64,000 nucleotides of DNA from Chloroflexota bacterium. GTDB taxonomy: Bacteria > Chloroflexota > Dehalococcoidia > Lucifugimonadales > UBA3495. Positions 1 through 9,975 of this stretch are shown here, in pieces. The notes beneath the pieces are model-generated. The model worked only from the letters and a program-made list of their open reading frames with translations. It was not told where the DNA came from and did not search any database. The stretch spans positions 138,468-202,467 of the forward strand of contig JAPPMU010000015.1 of the NCBI GenBank assembly GCA_028873965.1, in the 5' to 3' direction. The translations under genes were made by a program, and so were the position numbers. Each line of letters opens with the position of its first letter. Position 1 is the first letter of the stretch.

Positions 1-186
1 GATCGGGTCAATGGGTGGATCCGCAACGAGCCCGGCCAATGGGGCTTCTTCGCCGGCCAGGCGGTGTTGGCAGTACGGGAACTGATCGGCAGGAGTTTGG
101 AAGAGCCGGAGCGGCGCTACGTTTGGCACCGGATGTGGCTCGTCCTCCAGAGCCGTCGCGCCGATCTCGAAACGTGGCACACCTGA
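1..186 (+). CDS. C-terminal end of an unidentified protein (partial)
   Basis: An open frame runs from the first base of the window to a TGA at 184-186, giving the last 61 residues of a protein whose start lies outside. The stretch is rich in Trp, Arg and Glu, contains no recognisable motif and has the codon pattern of its neighbours (G/C in third positions). I do not recognise the family. It is on the opposite strand to the hicBA pair and converges on it. The call rests only on an uninterrupted frame and codon use. Confidence 0.45.
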   Translation, partial: DRVNGWIRNEPGQWGFFAGQAVLAVRELIGRSLEEPERRYVWHRMWLVLQSRRADLETWHT

Positions 187-228
187 TCTGATCTAATTGG
201 CCGAGATCGGGCCCTGCCCTCCCCGCAA

Positions 229-303
229 TCATTGAGCCGGCTTGATAGTTTCACCCGCCGCCCAGGCAACGGTGCCGGTAAGCCAATCCTCAGTCGTCAT
301 CAT
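229..303 (-). pseudogene. Out-of-frame second copy of the HicB C-terminal helix
   Basis: A 24-residue frame (ATG at 303, TGA at 229) overlaps the stop of hicB and lies in another frame. Its peptide TTEDWLTGTVAWAAG resembles the tail of HicB itself, LEEWLADTVEWVAER, at about half of the positions, and the two DNA stretches still align without gaps over about 60 bases. I read this as an old tandem duplication of the 3' end of hicB that drifted out of frame, although a translated small peptide cannot be excluded. Confidence 0.4.
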
Positions 304-664
304 GGCAGCATTCGTCGATGTACTCTGGTGGGTGAAGGGTTCGTTCCGCCACCCATTCCACCGTATCGGCCAGCCACTCCTCCAGGGTTTTACCTTCCGA
401 CCGGGCGGCGGCATCGGCCGTCCGGTGAACTTTGGAGGAAACTTTGAAGGATATTTCGCCTGAGTAGGGTTTGTCCGGATCACGACCCCGCTCACGGCAC
501 AGGTCCAAATAGTCGTCCACGGAAAATTTGAACTCCCGCCGCAACTCCTCTACGGAACAACCTTCGAAAGTGATCACATCACGCGTATCGACCACCGTGC
601 CGAAAAATGCCTCGACGGCAGCGTCGAAGGTCACCGCCGCTCGATAGCCTTTGTATTCCATCAT
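290..664 (-). CDS. hicB: HicB family antitoxin
   Basis: 124 residues. The N-terminal half (about 1-65, starting MMEYKGYRAAVTFD, with the usual VDDYLDLC segment) is the HicB/DUF1902 partial RNase H-like fold that caps the toxin. The region 70-105 (SFKVSSKVHRTADAAAR) is a ribbon-helix-helix type DNA-binding segment. HicB neutralises the HicA mRNA interferase and represses the operon. It overlaps the end of hicA by an ATGA, so the two are translationally coupled in the usual toxin-first order. The tail after residue 105 is longer than usual, and part of it is repeated out of frame just downstream. Confidence 0.85.
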   Translation of the reverse strand: MMEYKGYRAAVTFDAAVEAFFGTVVDTRDVITFEGCSVEELRREFKFSVDDYLDLCRERGRDPDKPYSGEISFKVSSKVHRTADAAARSEGKTLEEWLADTVEWVAERTLHPPEYIDECCHDDD

Positions 665-924
665 GGTTCTATACCCGCCTCGATCAAGAATGAGCGCACC
701 CTTTCTACCAGGCCTTTCCCGGCCACTCGCTCGGGGTGAGGCCGATGGAAGTGCGAGCTCGCCCTGTTGAGCACTACGAAGATGCGTGATCCTGCCCGTT
801 CTTCAATGATGGCTCCGCACGCCAGCAGCAGCGACTCGATGCTGGACCAGCGGATATTCGCCCGAGTAGGTTGATCGAATATCGCGGTCAACGTGGCCCG
901 GTGTCGCCGCCTCAAGGATACCAT
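661..924 (-). CDS. hicA: HicA family toxin (mRNA interferase)
   Basis: 87 residues with a small double-stranded-RNA-binding-like fold. It carries the signature of the HicA subgroup paired with DUF1902-type HicB proteins: an N-terminal RRRHRATLTAIF segment, a GSRIFVVL strand (this subgroup often has GSR rather than GSH) and an FHRPHPE motif containing histidines thought to act in RNA cleavage. HicA toxins cut mRNA and tmRNA when not bound by HicB. It is the first gene of the hicA-hicB pair. No clear -35/-10 pair was found in the short interval up to 985. Confidence 0.85.
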   Translation of the reverse strand: MVSLRRRHRATLTAIFDQPTRANIRWSSIESLLLACGAIIEERAGSRIFVVLNRASSHFHRPHPERVAGKGLVERVRSFLIEAGIEP

Positions 925-941
925 GACGAGTCGAACCGATT

Positions 942-979
942 CGCCCCCTCCCTATCGATAGGGAGGGGGCGATATTTTT
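942..979. terminator. Perfect 30-bp palindrome with T-run (terminator-like)
   Basis: Positions 942-971 are a perfect palindrome centred on ATCGAT, with GC-rich arms of 15 bp. On the plus strand it is followed by ATATTTTT (972-979). It sits immediately after the 3' end of the minus-strand Rid gene and before hicA. The arms would stop minus-strand transcription from Rid poorly, since no T-run follows on that side. It could therefore be a plus-strand or bidirectional terminator, or a palindromic protein-binding site. Confidence 0.5.
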
Positions 980-984
980 GGAGG

Positions 985-1377
985 TTACTCCACGACGGCG
1001 ATCGACTCAATCTCCACCACGTAAGCCGGGTTCGCCAACTCGCTGACCACCAGCAGCGTGCTCGTGGGCGGGTTGGTGGGGAACAACTCCCGGCGCACCG
1101 CGCGCACGGCCGCTCCGTGCTCAATGGCCGTGACGTACGTCGTGGTCTTGACTATGTCCGCCAGGGTTCCTCCCGCCGCTTTCACCGCGACCTCGATGTT
1201 GCGCCAGATCTGACGGGCCTGGGCCTCCGTGTCCCCTTCCCCGACCACGTTGCCGTTCTCGTCCTGGGCAACCATGCCCGCGATGTAAACGGTGTTGCCG
1301 GCCTTGACCACTGCGGTGAAGCCCGAAGGTGAGGGGTCCGCAATGCCGCTGGGGTTCATGTACTCGCTGTTGGCCAT
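985..1377 (-). CDS. Rid (YjgF/YER057c/UK114) family protein
   Basis: 130 residues, the normal length for this trimeric family. It has the typical fold order, with VYIAGMVAQDENGNVVG near 30-46 and EIESIAVV at the C-terminus. RidA members hydrolyse reactive enamines/imines using an arginine (Arg105 in E. coli) that holds the substrate carboxylate. Here the matching stretch is NPPTSTLLV, with Thr at the arginine position, so this belongs to the Rid subfamilies that lack the catalytic Arg and its substrate is unknown. It is about 30 bp downstream of, and co-oriented with, the MFS transporter gene at 1409-2803. Confidence 0.85.
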   Translation of the reverse strand: MANSEYMNPSGIADPSPSGFTAVVKAGNTVYIAGMVAQDENGNVVGEGDTEAQARQIWRNIEVAVKAAGGTLADIVKTTTYVTAIEHGAAVRAVRRELFPTNPPTSTLLVVSELANPAYVVEIESIAVVE

Positions 1378-1408
1378 GAGTGTGCCTCCGTAAGTTTGTT
1401 CGCTGGGA

Positions 1409-2803
1409 TTATACCGTCGCCGGAGCGACGCTGGGGTCGGCCTGCCCTTCCATCGCCCGGGGCGGCAGCCGCGGCGCCTTGGCCAGCAGAATCAGCATAC
1501 CGGCCCCGGCGTACATCGCCATCAACACGATAAATACCGCGGTGTAGCTGTGGGTAAACTCCAGCAGGTAACTGCCAAATACCGGCGCGAATCCCAGCGC
1601 GCCGGTCTGGAGCGGCCCCAGCGATCCCAGTATCGCTCCAAAAGAGCCGCGCCCGAAGTACTGCGCCAGCAGCATGTGCTCCAGCGTCCCCACGGTGTTG
1701 GAGAAGAATCCCCACAGCACGGCAAACAGGTACGCCGTCCACACCGAGTGCACTCCCATCGCCAAGAACAGCCCGGACAGCACCGCCCCCGAAATGGTCG
1801 CAACCATGCACGGTCGGGGTCCGAACTTGTCCGCCATGAACCCCCAGATCAGGGTGGTCAGGGCCAGCACGGCGCCCAGGCTGCCCACGCCTACCGCCTG
1901 CGGGTTCGTCAGACCCGGGCCCGACTCGCTGACGAGAAACGGCACCAGGATATAGCCCAGACCCGCCGACGCTATTATGGCCAGCACCGCGGTCCCGGCG
2001 ATGCACCAGTAAGCGCGGGTCTTCATCGCCTCGCGGGCCGTCCAGCTGAACTCCTGTGCCCCCGCCTGGCCTCGGCGGCCCGCCCGCCGTCCATCGGCGG
2101 ATCGAGTCGCCGGCTCAGACCCGGGCGCGGGCCGATCTCCGTCGGGCAGCATGCCGATCTCTTCCGGTGTCCGGCGCATGATGAGGAACACCGGCACGGT
2201 CAGCACCAACATGAACAACCCGACGTATCCGTAGGAGGCTCGCCAACTGTGCGTCGCCGCGATCAGCGAGATTATCTGGATGTTGATGGCCCCGCCCACG
2301 GGACGCGCCATGCCGTTGATGGCCAGGGTGACCCCGCGCCGCCGCCGGAAGAAATTCACCGTCGCCGTGCGGGGGACGATCCCGATCAAGAGGGGATTGC
2401 TCAACGTCCTGGCGACAACGTACGCTACGAAAAACGGCCAGAGGGTTGCGGTGTTCACCGCGGACAATGCCAGCAACGCGCAGCCCACGGCCAGCAGCCC
2501 CAGCGGGGTCAGAACCCTGGGGCCGTAACGGTCGGCCCAGGCACCGGCCAGCGGAGAAAGAACCCCGGAACACCAGGTGCCGGCAGTCACCGCCAGGGAC
2601 AGGGTGCCGTAGTCCCACCCGGTGTCGTCCACGATGTACACCTGGATGGCGCCCATCACCACCTGGGACACGCTGGCCCCGGTGGCGGAGCAAAGGCAGG
2701 CCGTGCCCAGCACCAACCATCCGTAAAAGAAAGGAGTCGGTGGGTGCCAGGCCAGCAGGCGGCGCGAAAAGGATCTGTTCAGTGACGGCCTCGGATGGAG
2801 CAA
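1409..2803 (-). CDS. MFS transporter (12 TM, monocarboxylate/oxalate-formate-like)
   Basis: 464 residues with about 12 hydrophobic helices and a long charged central loop around residues 210-250 that is typical between the two six-helix halves. The first-loop signature GAWADRYGPRV and the matching GFMADKFGPRP in the second half mark the Major Facilitator Superfamily. The overall look (FFYGWLVLG at the start, then a helix with QVYI) resembles the monocarboxylate/oxalate-formate antiporter branch. The substrate is unknown. The only upstream start is a TTG at 2803 without a clear Shine-Dalgarno, so the N-terminus is uncertain. It is probably cotranscribed with the Rid gene downstream. Confidence 0.8.
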   Translation of the reverse strand: MLHPRPSLNRSFSRRLLAWHPPTPFFYGWLVLGTACLCSATGASVSQVVMGAIQVYIVDDTGWDYGTLSLAVTAGTWCSGVLSPLAGAWADRYGPRVLTPLGLLAVGCALLALSAVNTATLWPFFVAYVVARTLSNPLLIGIVPRTATVNFFRRRRGVTLAINGMARPVGGAINIQIISLIAATHSWRASYGYVGLFMLVLTVPVFLIMRRTPEEIGMLPDGDRPAPGSEPATRSADGRRAGRRGQAGAQEFSWTAREAMKTRAYWCIAGTAVLAIIASAGLGYILVPFLVSESGPGLTNPQAVGVGSLGAVLALTTLIWGFMADKFGPRPCMVATISGAVLSGLFLAMGVHSVWTAYLFAVLWGFFSNTVGTLEHMLLAQYFGRGSFGAILGSLGPLQTGALGFAPVFGSYLLEFTHSYTAVFIVLMAMYAGAGMLILLAKAPRLPPRAMEGQADPSVAPATV

Positions 2804-2900
2804 CTCGGGAGAGCGCTGGTAGCGCTCAAGCTTATGCAGAATACAATCGCAAAGGCAATATTACTCCCATCCGGGGTATGGGTACAACGACGCGGCCAAA

Positions 2901-2935
2901 ATTTGACCGGGGCGGTCGTATCAACCGCCCCGGTC
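2901..2935 (-). terminator. Rho-independent terminator of groEL
   Basis: A 12-bp GC-rich stem (2924-2935 pairing with 2905-2916, arms GACCGGGGCGGT) with a 7-base loop is followed on the minus strand by AAATTTT. It lies 28 bp past the groEL stop at 2964, between groEL and the MFS gene, so it should end the fmdB-groES-groEL transcript. Confidence 0.75.
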
Positions 2936-2963
2936 CGCTTTCCCAGGATGGATTCGCCGGAGA

Positions 2964-4981
<2,018 letters not shown>

Positions 4982-5043
4982 TGAATGCCTCCTTGCGTTG
5001 TGTTGTTGGCCTGATTGGCGCCGCAACCCCAGATTGGGAGCGG

Positions 5044-5229
5044 CTACTTCTTGCGTGCGTAGTCCGTGGTGTAGAAACCGGATCCCTTGTAGATCACCGG
5101 CACCGGGTGGAAAACGCGACGGGCGACGCCGGAACACTCGGGGCATTCCCCTTCCGACGACGCGCCGAAACTCTGCCGTTGATCGTACTCGTGGTCACAG
5201 GCAGTGCACCGGTAAACGTACCTTGGCAT
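5044..5229 (-). CDS. FmdB family zinc-ribbon protein
   Basis: 61 residues from the ATG at 5229, which has AGGAGG six bases upstream; the longer frame to 5280 is not needed. It starts [15 protein letters not shown] and carries two CxxC pairs (C8/C11 and C29/C32), the FmdB zinc ribbon, followed by the common tail [18 protein letters not shown]. The family is named after a putative regulator of formamidase, but its function is mostly unknown. The same gene often sits next to groES/groEL in Chloroflexota, and here it leads that set. Confidence 0.88.
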   Translation of the reverse strand: MPRYVYRCTACDHEYDQRQSFGASSEGECPECSGVARRVFHPVPVIYKGSGFYTTDYARKK

Positions 5230-5371
5230 TGTTACCTCCTTGCAACGGCCGGTACGTGTTCGGCCGGCTAGGCTCGGCATCTATTCTCGCCCGCCTCAGA
5301 ACGTTTTCCAATGGCCTTAATGTTAAAATTGCATTGAAAATCACCGCGCCCAGGATGCAATCGTTCATCCC

Positions 5372-6961
5372 ATGGTTACCCGCTATTTCAACTCGAACCC
5401 CGCCGGACGAACCGACGACAATAGCGTCGAGCTTCAGCCGGAACTTGAGGGTATCCTGCGTAACGCCGTGCGCGCCCTGGGCGGCAGCGCGGCCGTCGTC
5501 GCCACCTGGGACGACGCGGTCCGTCGCTTCGTGGTGACCGGAGCCTACGGGCTGGACGGCGGCCAGATCGCGCGCATCCGGCCGCTGCTCAACGAGGCCA
5601 TACCCGACCTGGCCCTGAGCCGCGAGCAGTTCGCGCTCCTGTCGGCCCTGTTCCCCCAGACGGCGCTACCCGTCTCCACCACCGGAGAGATGCAGAACCC
5701 GGTCATGGCGGTCCCGCTGTACACCAACGACGAGACCGTGGGCCTGATCTTCGTGCTCCGCTCCTCCGACGCGGCCAACTTCTCCCAGCTGGATCCTCCG
5801 GTGCTGGCCGCCTTCGCCGAGCAGGCGGCTATCGCCGTGCAGTCGGCCCGTCTCGCCCACCTGCTGACCCAGGAAAAGCAGCGGGTGGAGTCCATCCTGG
5901 AGGGCAGCGCCGACGGCATTTACACCGTGGACGCCGACCGCCGCATCGTCAGCGTCAACCCTGCCATGGAACGTATGCTGGGCCGACCCGGCGAGGAACT
6001 GCTGGGCCTCCCCTGCGCCGTCGCGCTCAACTGGCGCGATCGCGAAGGACGGCCCATCTGCCCGGGCCGTTGCCCGATGATCCACGCCCATCAATCCGTT
6101 TCCAACTTGGGCGGCAACGTCACCGAGCTTGCCGCCGCCGCCCGGTCTTCCACCGGCCAACGCACCGAGGTCGCCCTCGTGTATTCGGTGGTCCGATCAC
6201 CGGAACTGGCTCCCCTCAACGCGGTGGTCAACGTCCGCGACATGACCCGCGTGCGCGAGACCGAGGAGATGCGGTCAACCTTCCTCTCCATGCTGGAACA
6301 CCAGCTCCAGACCCCGCTGGCCATAATCAAGGGCTACACCAACACGCTGTCCCGGCCCGACGCCCAGTGGGACGGCGAGACCCTGCGCCGCAGTTTCGAG
6401 GCCATTGAGGAAGAGACCGACCGCATGAGCCAGCTCATGGATCGCCTGCTGCTGGCCTCTCGACTCGAGGCCGGGGCGCTGCCGCTGAACCTTGAACAGG
6501 TCAACATGGCCGGCATCGCTGAGAAGGTAATTGAACGGCTCCAACCGACCTCGAAACGACATTCGCTGTCGGTATCCTTTCTGGACGATCTTCCGCCGGT
6601 CACCGGCGACCCCGGCCTGCTGGAGCAGGTGCTGATCAACCTGGTGGACAACGCCGTGAAATACTCGCCCGACGGTGGGCCGGTGATCGTATCCGGGGAG
6701 CACGATAGCCACGGCGGCGTCCGAGTAACCGTCAGCGACGCCGGCATGGGCGTGCCGCGCTGGGAAACTCGCCGCATCTTCGAGCGATTCCACCGCTCCC
6801 AGAGCCTGGCTTCCACCCACCCCCGTGGCATGGGTCTCGGCCTGTACATCTGCGACGCCATCATGAAGGCTCACCACGGGGACATCTCGGTGCTCAGCGA
6901 GCCCGGCGCAGGTTCCACCTTCACCATCACGCTGCCCAACGGCGCCGGCCCATCTCAGTGA
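5372..6961 (+). CDS. GAF-PAS sensor histidine kinase
   Basis: 529 residues with no membrane segment, so probably cytoplasmic. Order: GAF domain (about 25-160), PAS domain (about 170-290) containing a Cys-rich insert (C214, C230, C234; GRPICPGRCPM), HisKA helix with phosphorylatable His310, and HATPase_c with N box NLVDNAVK (N427), G1 DAGMG (456-460) and G2 GMGLGLYI (486-493). The H box reads EHQLQTP instead of HELRTP, so the acidic residue normally next to the His is Gln. Its stop overlaps the regulator start (GTGA), making a two-component operon. A possible extended -10 (TGTTAAAAT, 5321-5329) lies upstream. The signal is unknown. Confidence 0.92.
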   Translation: MVTRYFNSNPAGRTDDNSVELQPELEGILRNAVRALGGSAAVVATWDDAVRRFVVTGAYGLDGGQIARIRPLLNEAIPDLALSREQFALLSALFPQTALPVSTTGEMQNPVMAVPLYTNDETVGLIFVLRSSDAANFSQLDPPVLAAFAEQAAIAVQSARLAHLLTQEKQRVESILEGSADGIYTVDADRRIVSVNPAMERMLGRPGEELLGLPCAVALNWRDREGRPICPGRCPMIHAHQSVSNLGGNVTELAAAARSSTGQRTEVALVYSVVRSPELAPLNAVVNVRDMTRVRETEEMRSTFLSMLEHQLQTPLAIIKGYTNTLSRPDAQWDGETLRRSFEAIEEETDRMSQLMDRLLLASRLEAGALPLNLEQVNMAGIAEKVIERLQPTSKRHSLSVSFLDDLPPVTGDPGLLEQVLINLVDNAVKYSPDGGPVIVSGEHDSHGGVRVTVSDAGMGVPRWETRRIFERFHRSQSLASTHPRGMGLGLYICDAIMKAHHGDISVLSEPGAGSTFTITLPNGAGPSQ

Positions 6962-7668
6962 CCACCGCCGAGCAGCGCACCATCATGGTGGTGGACGATG
7001 AGCCGCACATCGTCCGCTTCACCGCCATGAACCTGGAGGTCGAGGGCTACAACGTCGTCACCGCCGAAAACGGAGCCCAGGCCCTCGAAACCCTGGACGC
7101 CGGCCAGACTGTGGATCTCGTTGTGCTCGACGTCATGATGCCCGAGATGGACGGGTTCGAAACCCTGCGCCGCATCCGGTCCGATTCGTCGGTGCCCGTC
7201 ATCTTCGTCACCGTCCGGGGCGACGAGGCCGACCGTGTGGCCGGGCTGGACCTCGGAGCCGACGACTACATCACCAAGCCGTTCAGCCCCCGAGAACTGG
7301 CGTCACGGATCCGCGCCCTGTTCCGCCGCATCGAAGCCGCCGAACCGCCCCGCCTGCAGGAAGTCACCGTCGATGACTGGCTGACCATCAACTTCGACCA
7401 GAGCCGGGTCGTGGCCGGGGGTCAGGAAATGCGCCTGCGCCCCACCGAGTACCGTCTGCTCTACCAGTTGGTCAGCAACCCGGGCCAACTCCTGACCCAC
7501 GACACGCTCCTGGAGCGGGTCTGGGGCCCGGAATATCGCGGCGAGCACCAGTACGTGCGCACCTACGTCACCTACCTGCGCCAAAAACTGGAGCGCGACC
7601 CGCGCAACCCCGAGTACATCCTCAGCGAACGCGGCCTGGGCTACCGCTTCCGCGACCTCGACCGCTGA
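6958..7668 (+). CDS. OmpR/PhoB family response regulator
   Basis: 236 residues from a GTG that overlaps the kinase stop. The receiver domain (1-120) has the acidic pair D13/D14, phospho-acceptor D58 in VLDVMMPEMDG, T84 and K106 (ITKPF). The C-terminal winged helix (about 140-233) ends with the usual TYLRQKLERDP ... ILSERGLGYRF. It is expected to be phosphorylated by the adjacent kinase and to bind DNA as a dimer. No target is visible, since the downstream region is repeat DNA and the next genes run the other way. Confidence 0.95.
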   Translation: MTTAEQRTIMVVDDEPHIVRFTAMNLEVEGYNVVTAENGAQALETLDAGQTVDLVVLDVMMPEMDGFETLRRIRSDSSVPVIFVTVRGDEADRVAGLDLGADDYITKPFSPRELASRIRALFRRIEAAEPPRLQEVTVDDWLTINFDQSRVVAGGQEMRLRPTEYRLLYQLVSNPGQLLTHDTLLERVWGPEYRGEHQYVRTYVTYLRQKLERDPRNPEYILSERGLGYRFRDLDR

Positions 7669-7689
7669 TTCAAGGCGTGTCGTCAAATC

Positions 7690-7856
7690 CCGTCATTCCG
7701 GCGAAAGCCGGAATCCAGTAACTGTTCAGAGTTGCGCACGGTTGCCTAACCTCAAACCGTCATTCCCGCGAACGCGGGAATCCAGAGGTGCCACACGTGA
7801 GCGCACGTGATCGGAGCGAGGATTTCCTGTATTCCGGCTCAAGGCCCGAATGACGC
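7690..7856 (+). repeat. Cluster of REP-like palindromes
   Basis: Two clear units (7690-7718, core ATTCCGGCGAAAGCCGGAAT; 7757-7785, core ATTCCCGCG..CGCGGGAAT) and one degenerate unit (about 7831-7856) fill the convergent gap between the response regulator and the molybdopterin gene. They may serve as transcription ends for both sides. No gene is seen in 7669-7883. Confidence 0.75.
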
Positions 7857-7883
7857 TATGGGGTTTCAAAATATCAACGCCAC

Positions 7884-8396
7884 CTAGCCCGCGTTCCGCC
7901 CCATAGCAATTTCCCGCGCCGTCTCTTCCGGAGCCGCACCGGTCAACGTGATGCTGTCCACCCACTTGACGCTGGCGTAGCACGCCTGCCCTACGCTCAC
8001 CAGACGACACGGGCCGCCATGCTCCTCCGGCAAGTCGGCGCCGTTGAGCCGGGTCGCCAGCAGAACCCCGGAAGGATCTTCCAGCGCAACGCCCACCTGG
8101 AAATCCGCCGCCGCAATCGCCGCGAACCGGGCGGTGGGCAGCGGCTTCACCATGTCCAGAAATACGGCCAGGGGAACGCCTTCCCACTCCTGTCCCGGTG
8201 CCGTCCAACCGTCCACGCACCGGAAGTCGTCCACGATGGTTTGGCGCGTCAATTCCAGCAATTCGGCGGCGCTGAACACGGTGGGCCGCTCCACCAGTCC
8301 CTCCACCTTCAGCCCCGGCCAGACCTCCGGACGGCCGTGGTGGTTGTCGAAAACGGGCAAGGCGTCATAGACGGCAGCGTGCTCGGGTTGCGTCAT
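7884..8396 (-). CDS. Molybdopterin-binding oxidoreductase (sulfite oxidase fold)
   Basis: 170 residues from the ATG at 8396, which has GAGGGAGG seven bases upstream. The long frame reaching 9107 is an artefact running through the next gene. The protein is essentially the Mo-cofactor domain of the sulfite oxidase/YedY superfamily: Cys60 in DDFRCVDGW is the expected Mo ligand, and GPCRLVS and ASVKWVDSITL are family strands. No Tat signal and no dimerisation domain are present. It follows a four-helix membrane protein by 14 bp, which could be its membrane anchor or electron carrier. The substrate is unknown. Confidence 0.85.
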   Translation of the reverse strand: MTQPEHAAVYDALPVFDNHHGRPEVWPGLKVEGLVERPTVFSAAELLELTRQTIVDDFRCVDGWTAPGQEWEGVPLAVFLDMVKPLPTARFAAIAAADFQVGVALEDPSGVLLATRLNGADLPEEHGGPCRLVSVGQACYASVKWVDSITLTGAAPEETAREIAMGRNAG

Positions 8397-8410
8397 GCTC
8401 GAACCTCCCT

Positions 8411-8932
8411 CTAAACCGGCGTGCCCCGGGTCATCGTCACCGCGACGACCACCACCAGGATCGTCAGCAATACGTTGATGCGGGCGATCCATACCACCGA
8501 CCGCCGTAACAGCGGCAGGTAACCGGGTGGCTCGGCTCCCGCTTGCATCGCCTCGATCATCCGGTTGGTGTACGGCCCGATGACAAAATCGTGCATCGCG
8601 CTCAGCCAGATCACCACGGCCACCAGGGCAACCTTCACCTGCAGCGTTGCCACGAAGTGCCCGCCCAGGCTGAAAAAGTCCCCGAACCCAATCCCATACC
8701 GGGTCGGCAGGATGTACAGCCCCGTCGCCACCAGCAGCACGATGCAAACCCACGAGATCCACCGGAACCGCCTCGCCATCGTCCCCAGCATATCCGGCGG
8801 CAATACCGGCGGTTCGCCCGGAGCCGGCGCGTAACGCCGCAGCACCGGAATCAGCACCAATGCCAGGAACAGGCTGCCGCCGATCCATACGATCGCCGAC
8901 GCCAGGTGAATGAACACTGCTGCCTGGTACAT
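8411..8932 (-). CDS. CopD-like integral membrane protein
   Basis: 173 residues from the ATG at 8932; an ATG at 9004 would add an unlikely charged leader. It has four hydrophobic helices (about 3-30, 60-85, 100-120, 145-170), a His in the first (FIHLASAIVWIGGSLF) and a conserved HDF motif near 115. This resembles the CopD/DUF2269 group of small membrane proteins, some of which are thought to bind haem or copper. It lies 14 bp upstream of the molybdopterin oxidoreductase and is probably in one operon with it, so a role in electron exchange with that enzyme is a reasonable guess. No strong Shine-Dalgarno is visible. Confidence 0.7.
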   Translation of the reverse strand: MYQAAVFIHLASAIVWIGGSLFLALVLIPVLRRYAPAPGEPPVLPPDMLGTMARRFRWISWVCIVLLVATGLYILPTRYGIGFGDFFSLGGHFVATLQVKVALVAVVIWLSAMHDFVIGPYTNRMIEAMQAGAEPPGYLPLLRRSVVWIARINVLLTILVVVVAVTMTRGTPV

Positions 8933-9106
8933 GATTCGTCGTCGCGCGGGACAGCCGCTTCCAATCTCGGGGCTGCCACGCGCTACCAGCATACACCCAT
9001 CCATCGAGGTTGAACGCTCGGCGTCCGGCGGTTATGCTGTGGCCGAACCTCGACCATATGGGGCAAGTCCGGCGACGCGCCTGTGGCTTACCCCGGAGAT
9101 GAAGCA

Positions 9107-9865
9107 ATGCGATTGGAAAGCAAGGTCGCCATCGTCAGCGGCGGCGCGCACGGCATGGGCGCCGTGGAATCCCGCCTCTTCGCCCGCGAAGGCGCGAAGG
9201 TGGTCATCGCCGATATCCGCGACGACGACGGCCGCCAGGTGGAAGCCGAGATCAACGAAGCCGGCGGCGAGAGCGTTTTCATCCATACCGACGTGACCAG
9301 CGAGGACGCCTGGGCCAACGTCGTCGCCCAGGCCGTGTCCCGTTTCGGCCGGCTGGACATCCTCGTCAACAACGCCGGCATCAGCAGCCGCGCGGTGCCC
9401 GATGACGACAGCCTTGAAGCCTGGTCTCGTATCATGGACATCAACTCCACCGGCGTGTTCCTCGGGACCAAGCACGCCGTCAACCAGATGCGGCAGAACG
9501 GCGGCGGGTCCATCGTCAATATCTCGTCCATCGCCGGCCTGGTGGGGATGCTCAGCGGACACCCCGCCTACAACGCTTCCAAGGGCTCGGTTCGCATCTT
9601 CACCAAGGCCATGGCGGTCCGCTACGGAACCGAAAACATCCGGGTCAACTCCGTCCATCCCGGGTACATGCCGCCCATGATGGGCAACATCTCCACCGAA
9701 GACGTGCGTGACGGCCGCCGGGCCATGATCGAAGAGCAGGTGCCTTTGGGTCGGGAGGGCCGACAGGAAGAGGTCGCCAACGCCGTGCTGTTCCTTGCCA
9801 GCGACGACGCCTCCTACATCACCGGGTCCGAGTTGGTGGTTGACGGCGGCTTCACCGCCCGCTGA
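9107..9865 (+). CDS. Short-chain dehydrogenase/reductase (classical SDR)
   Basis: 252 residues from the ATG at 9107 (CGGAG nine bases upstream); the frame could extend to 9083. Nucleotide-binding GGAHGMG is at 12-18, NNAG near 90, the catalytic Ser in SSIAG near 140 and Tyr/Lys in YNASK near 155. The acidic DI after the second strand favours NAD over NADP. The C-terminus ITGSELVVDGGFTAR is typical of FabG-like and alcohol/steroid SDRs. The specific substrate cannot be told. It stands alone on the plus strand, divergent from the CopD-like gene. Confidence 0.92.
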   Translation: MRLESKVAIVSGGAHGMGAVESRLFAREGAKVVIADIRDDDGRQVEAEINEAGGESVFIHTDVTSEDAWANVVAQAVSRFGRLDILVNNAGISSRAVPDDDSLEAWSRIMDINSTGVFLGTKHAVNQMRQNGGGSIVNISSIAGLVGMLSGHPAYNASKGSVRIFTKAMAVRYGTENIRVNSVHPGYMPPMMGNISTEDVRDGRRAMIEEQVPLGREGRQEEVANAVLFLASDDASYITGSELVVDGGFTAR

Positions 9866-9975
9866 CACTCGGGCCGGCCCGCGCGCCGGAGAACCGCAAC
9901 GGTTGAGATAAACTCGCGCCGGCCGGCGTGGCCGCCATCATAAACCCACCGTATCCATCGGTAGAAAGGGAGGGA

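Noticed and set aside
4982..5371. CIRCE operator for groES/groEL
   Set aside because: No TTAGCACTC-N9-GAGTGCTAA-like inverted repeat is present upstream of groES or of the FmdB gene.
8397..9107. N-terminal extension of the molybdopterin oxidoreductase frame
   Set aside because: It overlaps the CopD-like gene in another frame; the ATG at 8396 has a good Shine-Dalgarno and gives a complete domain.
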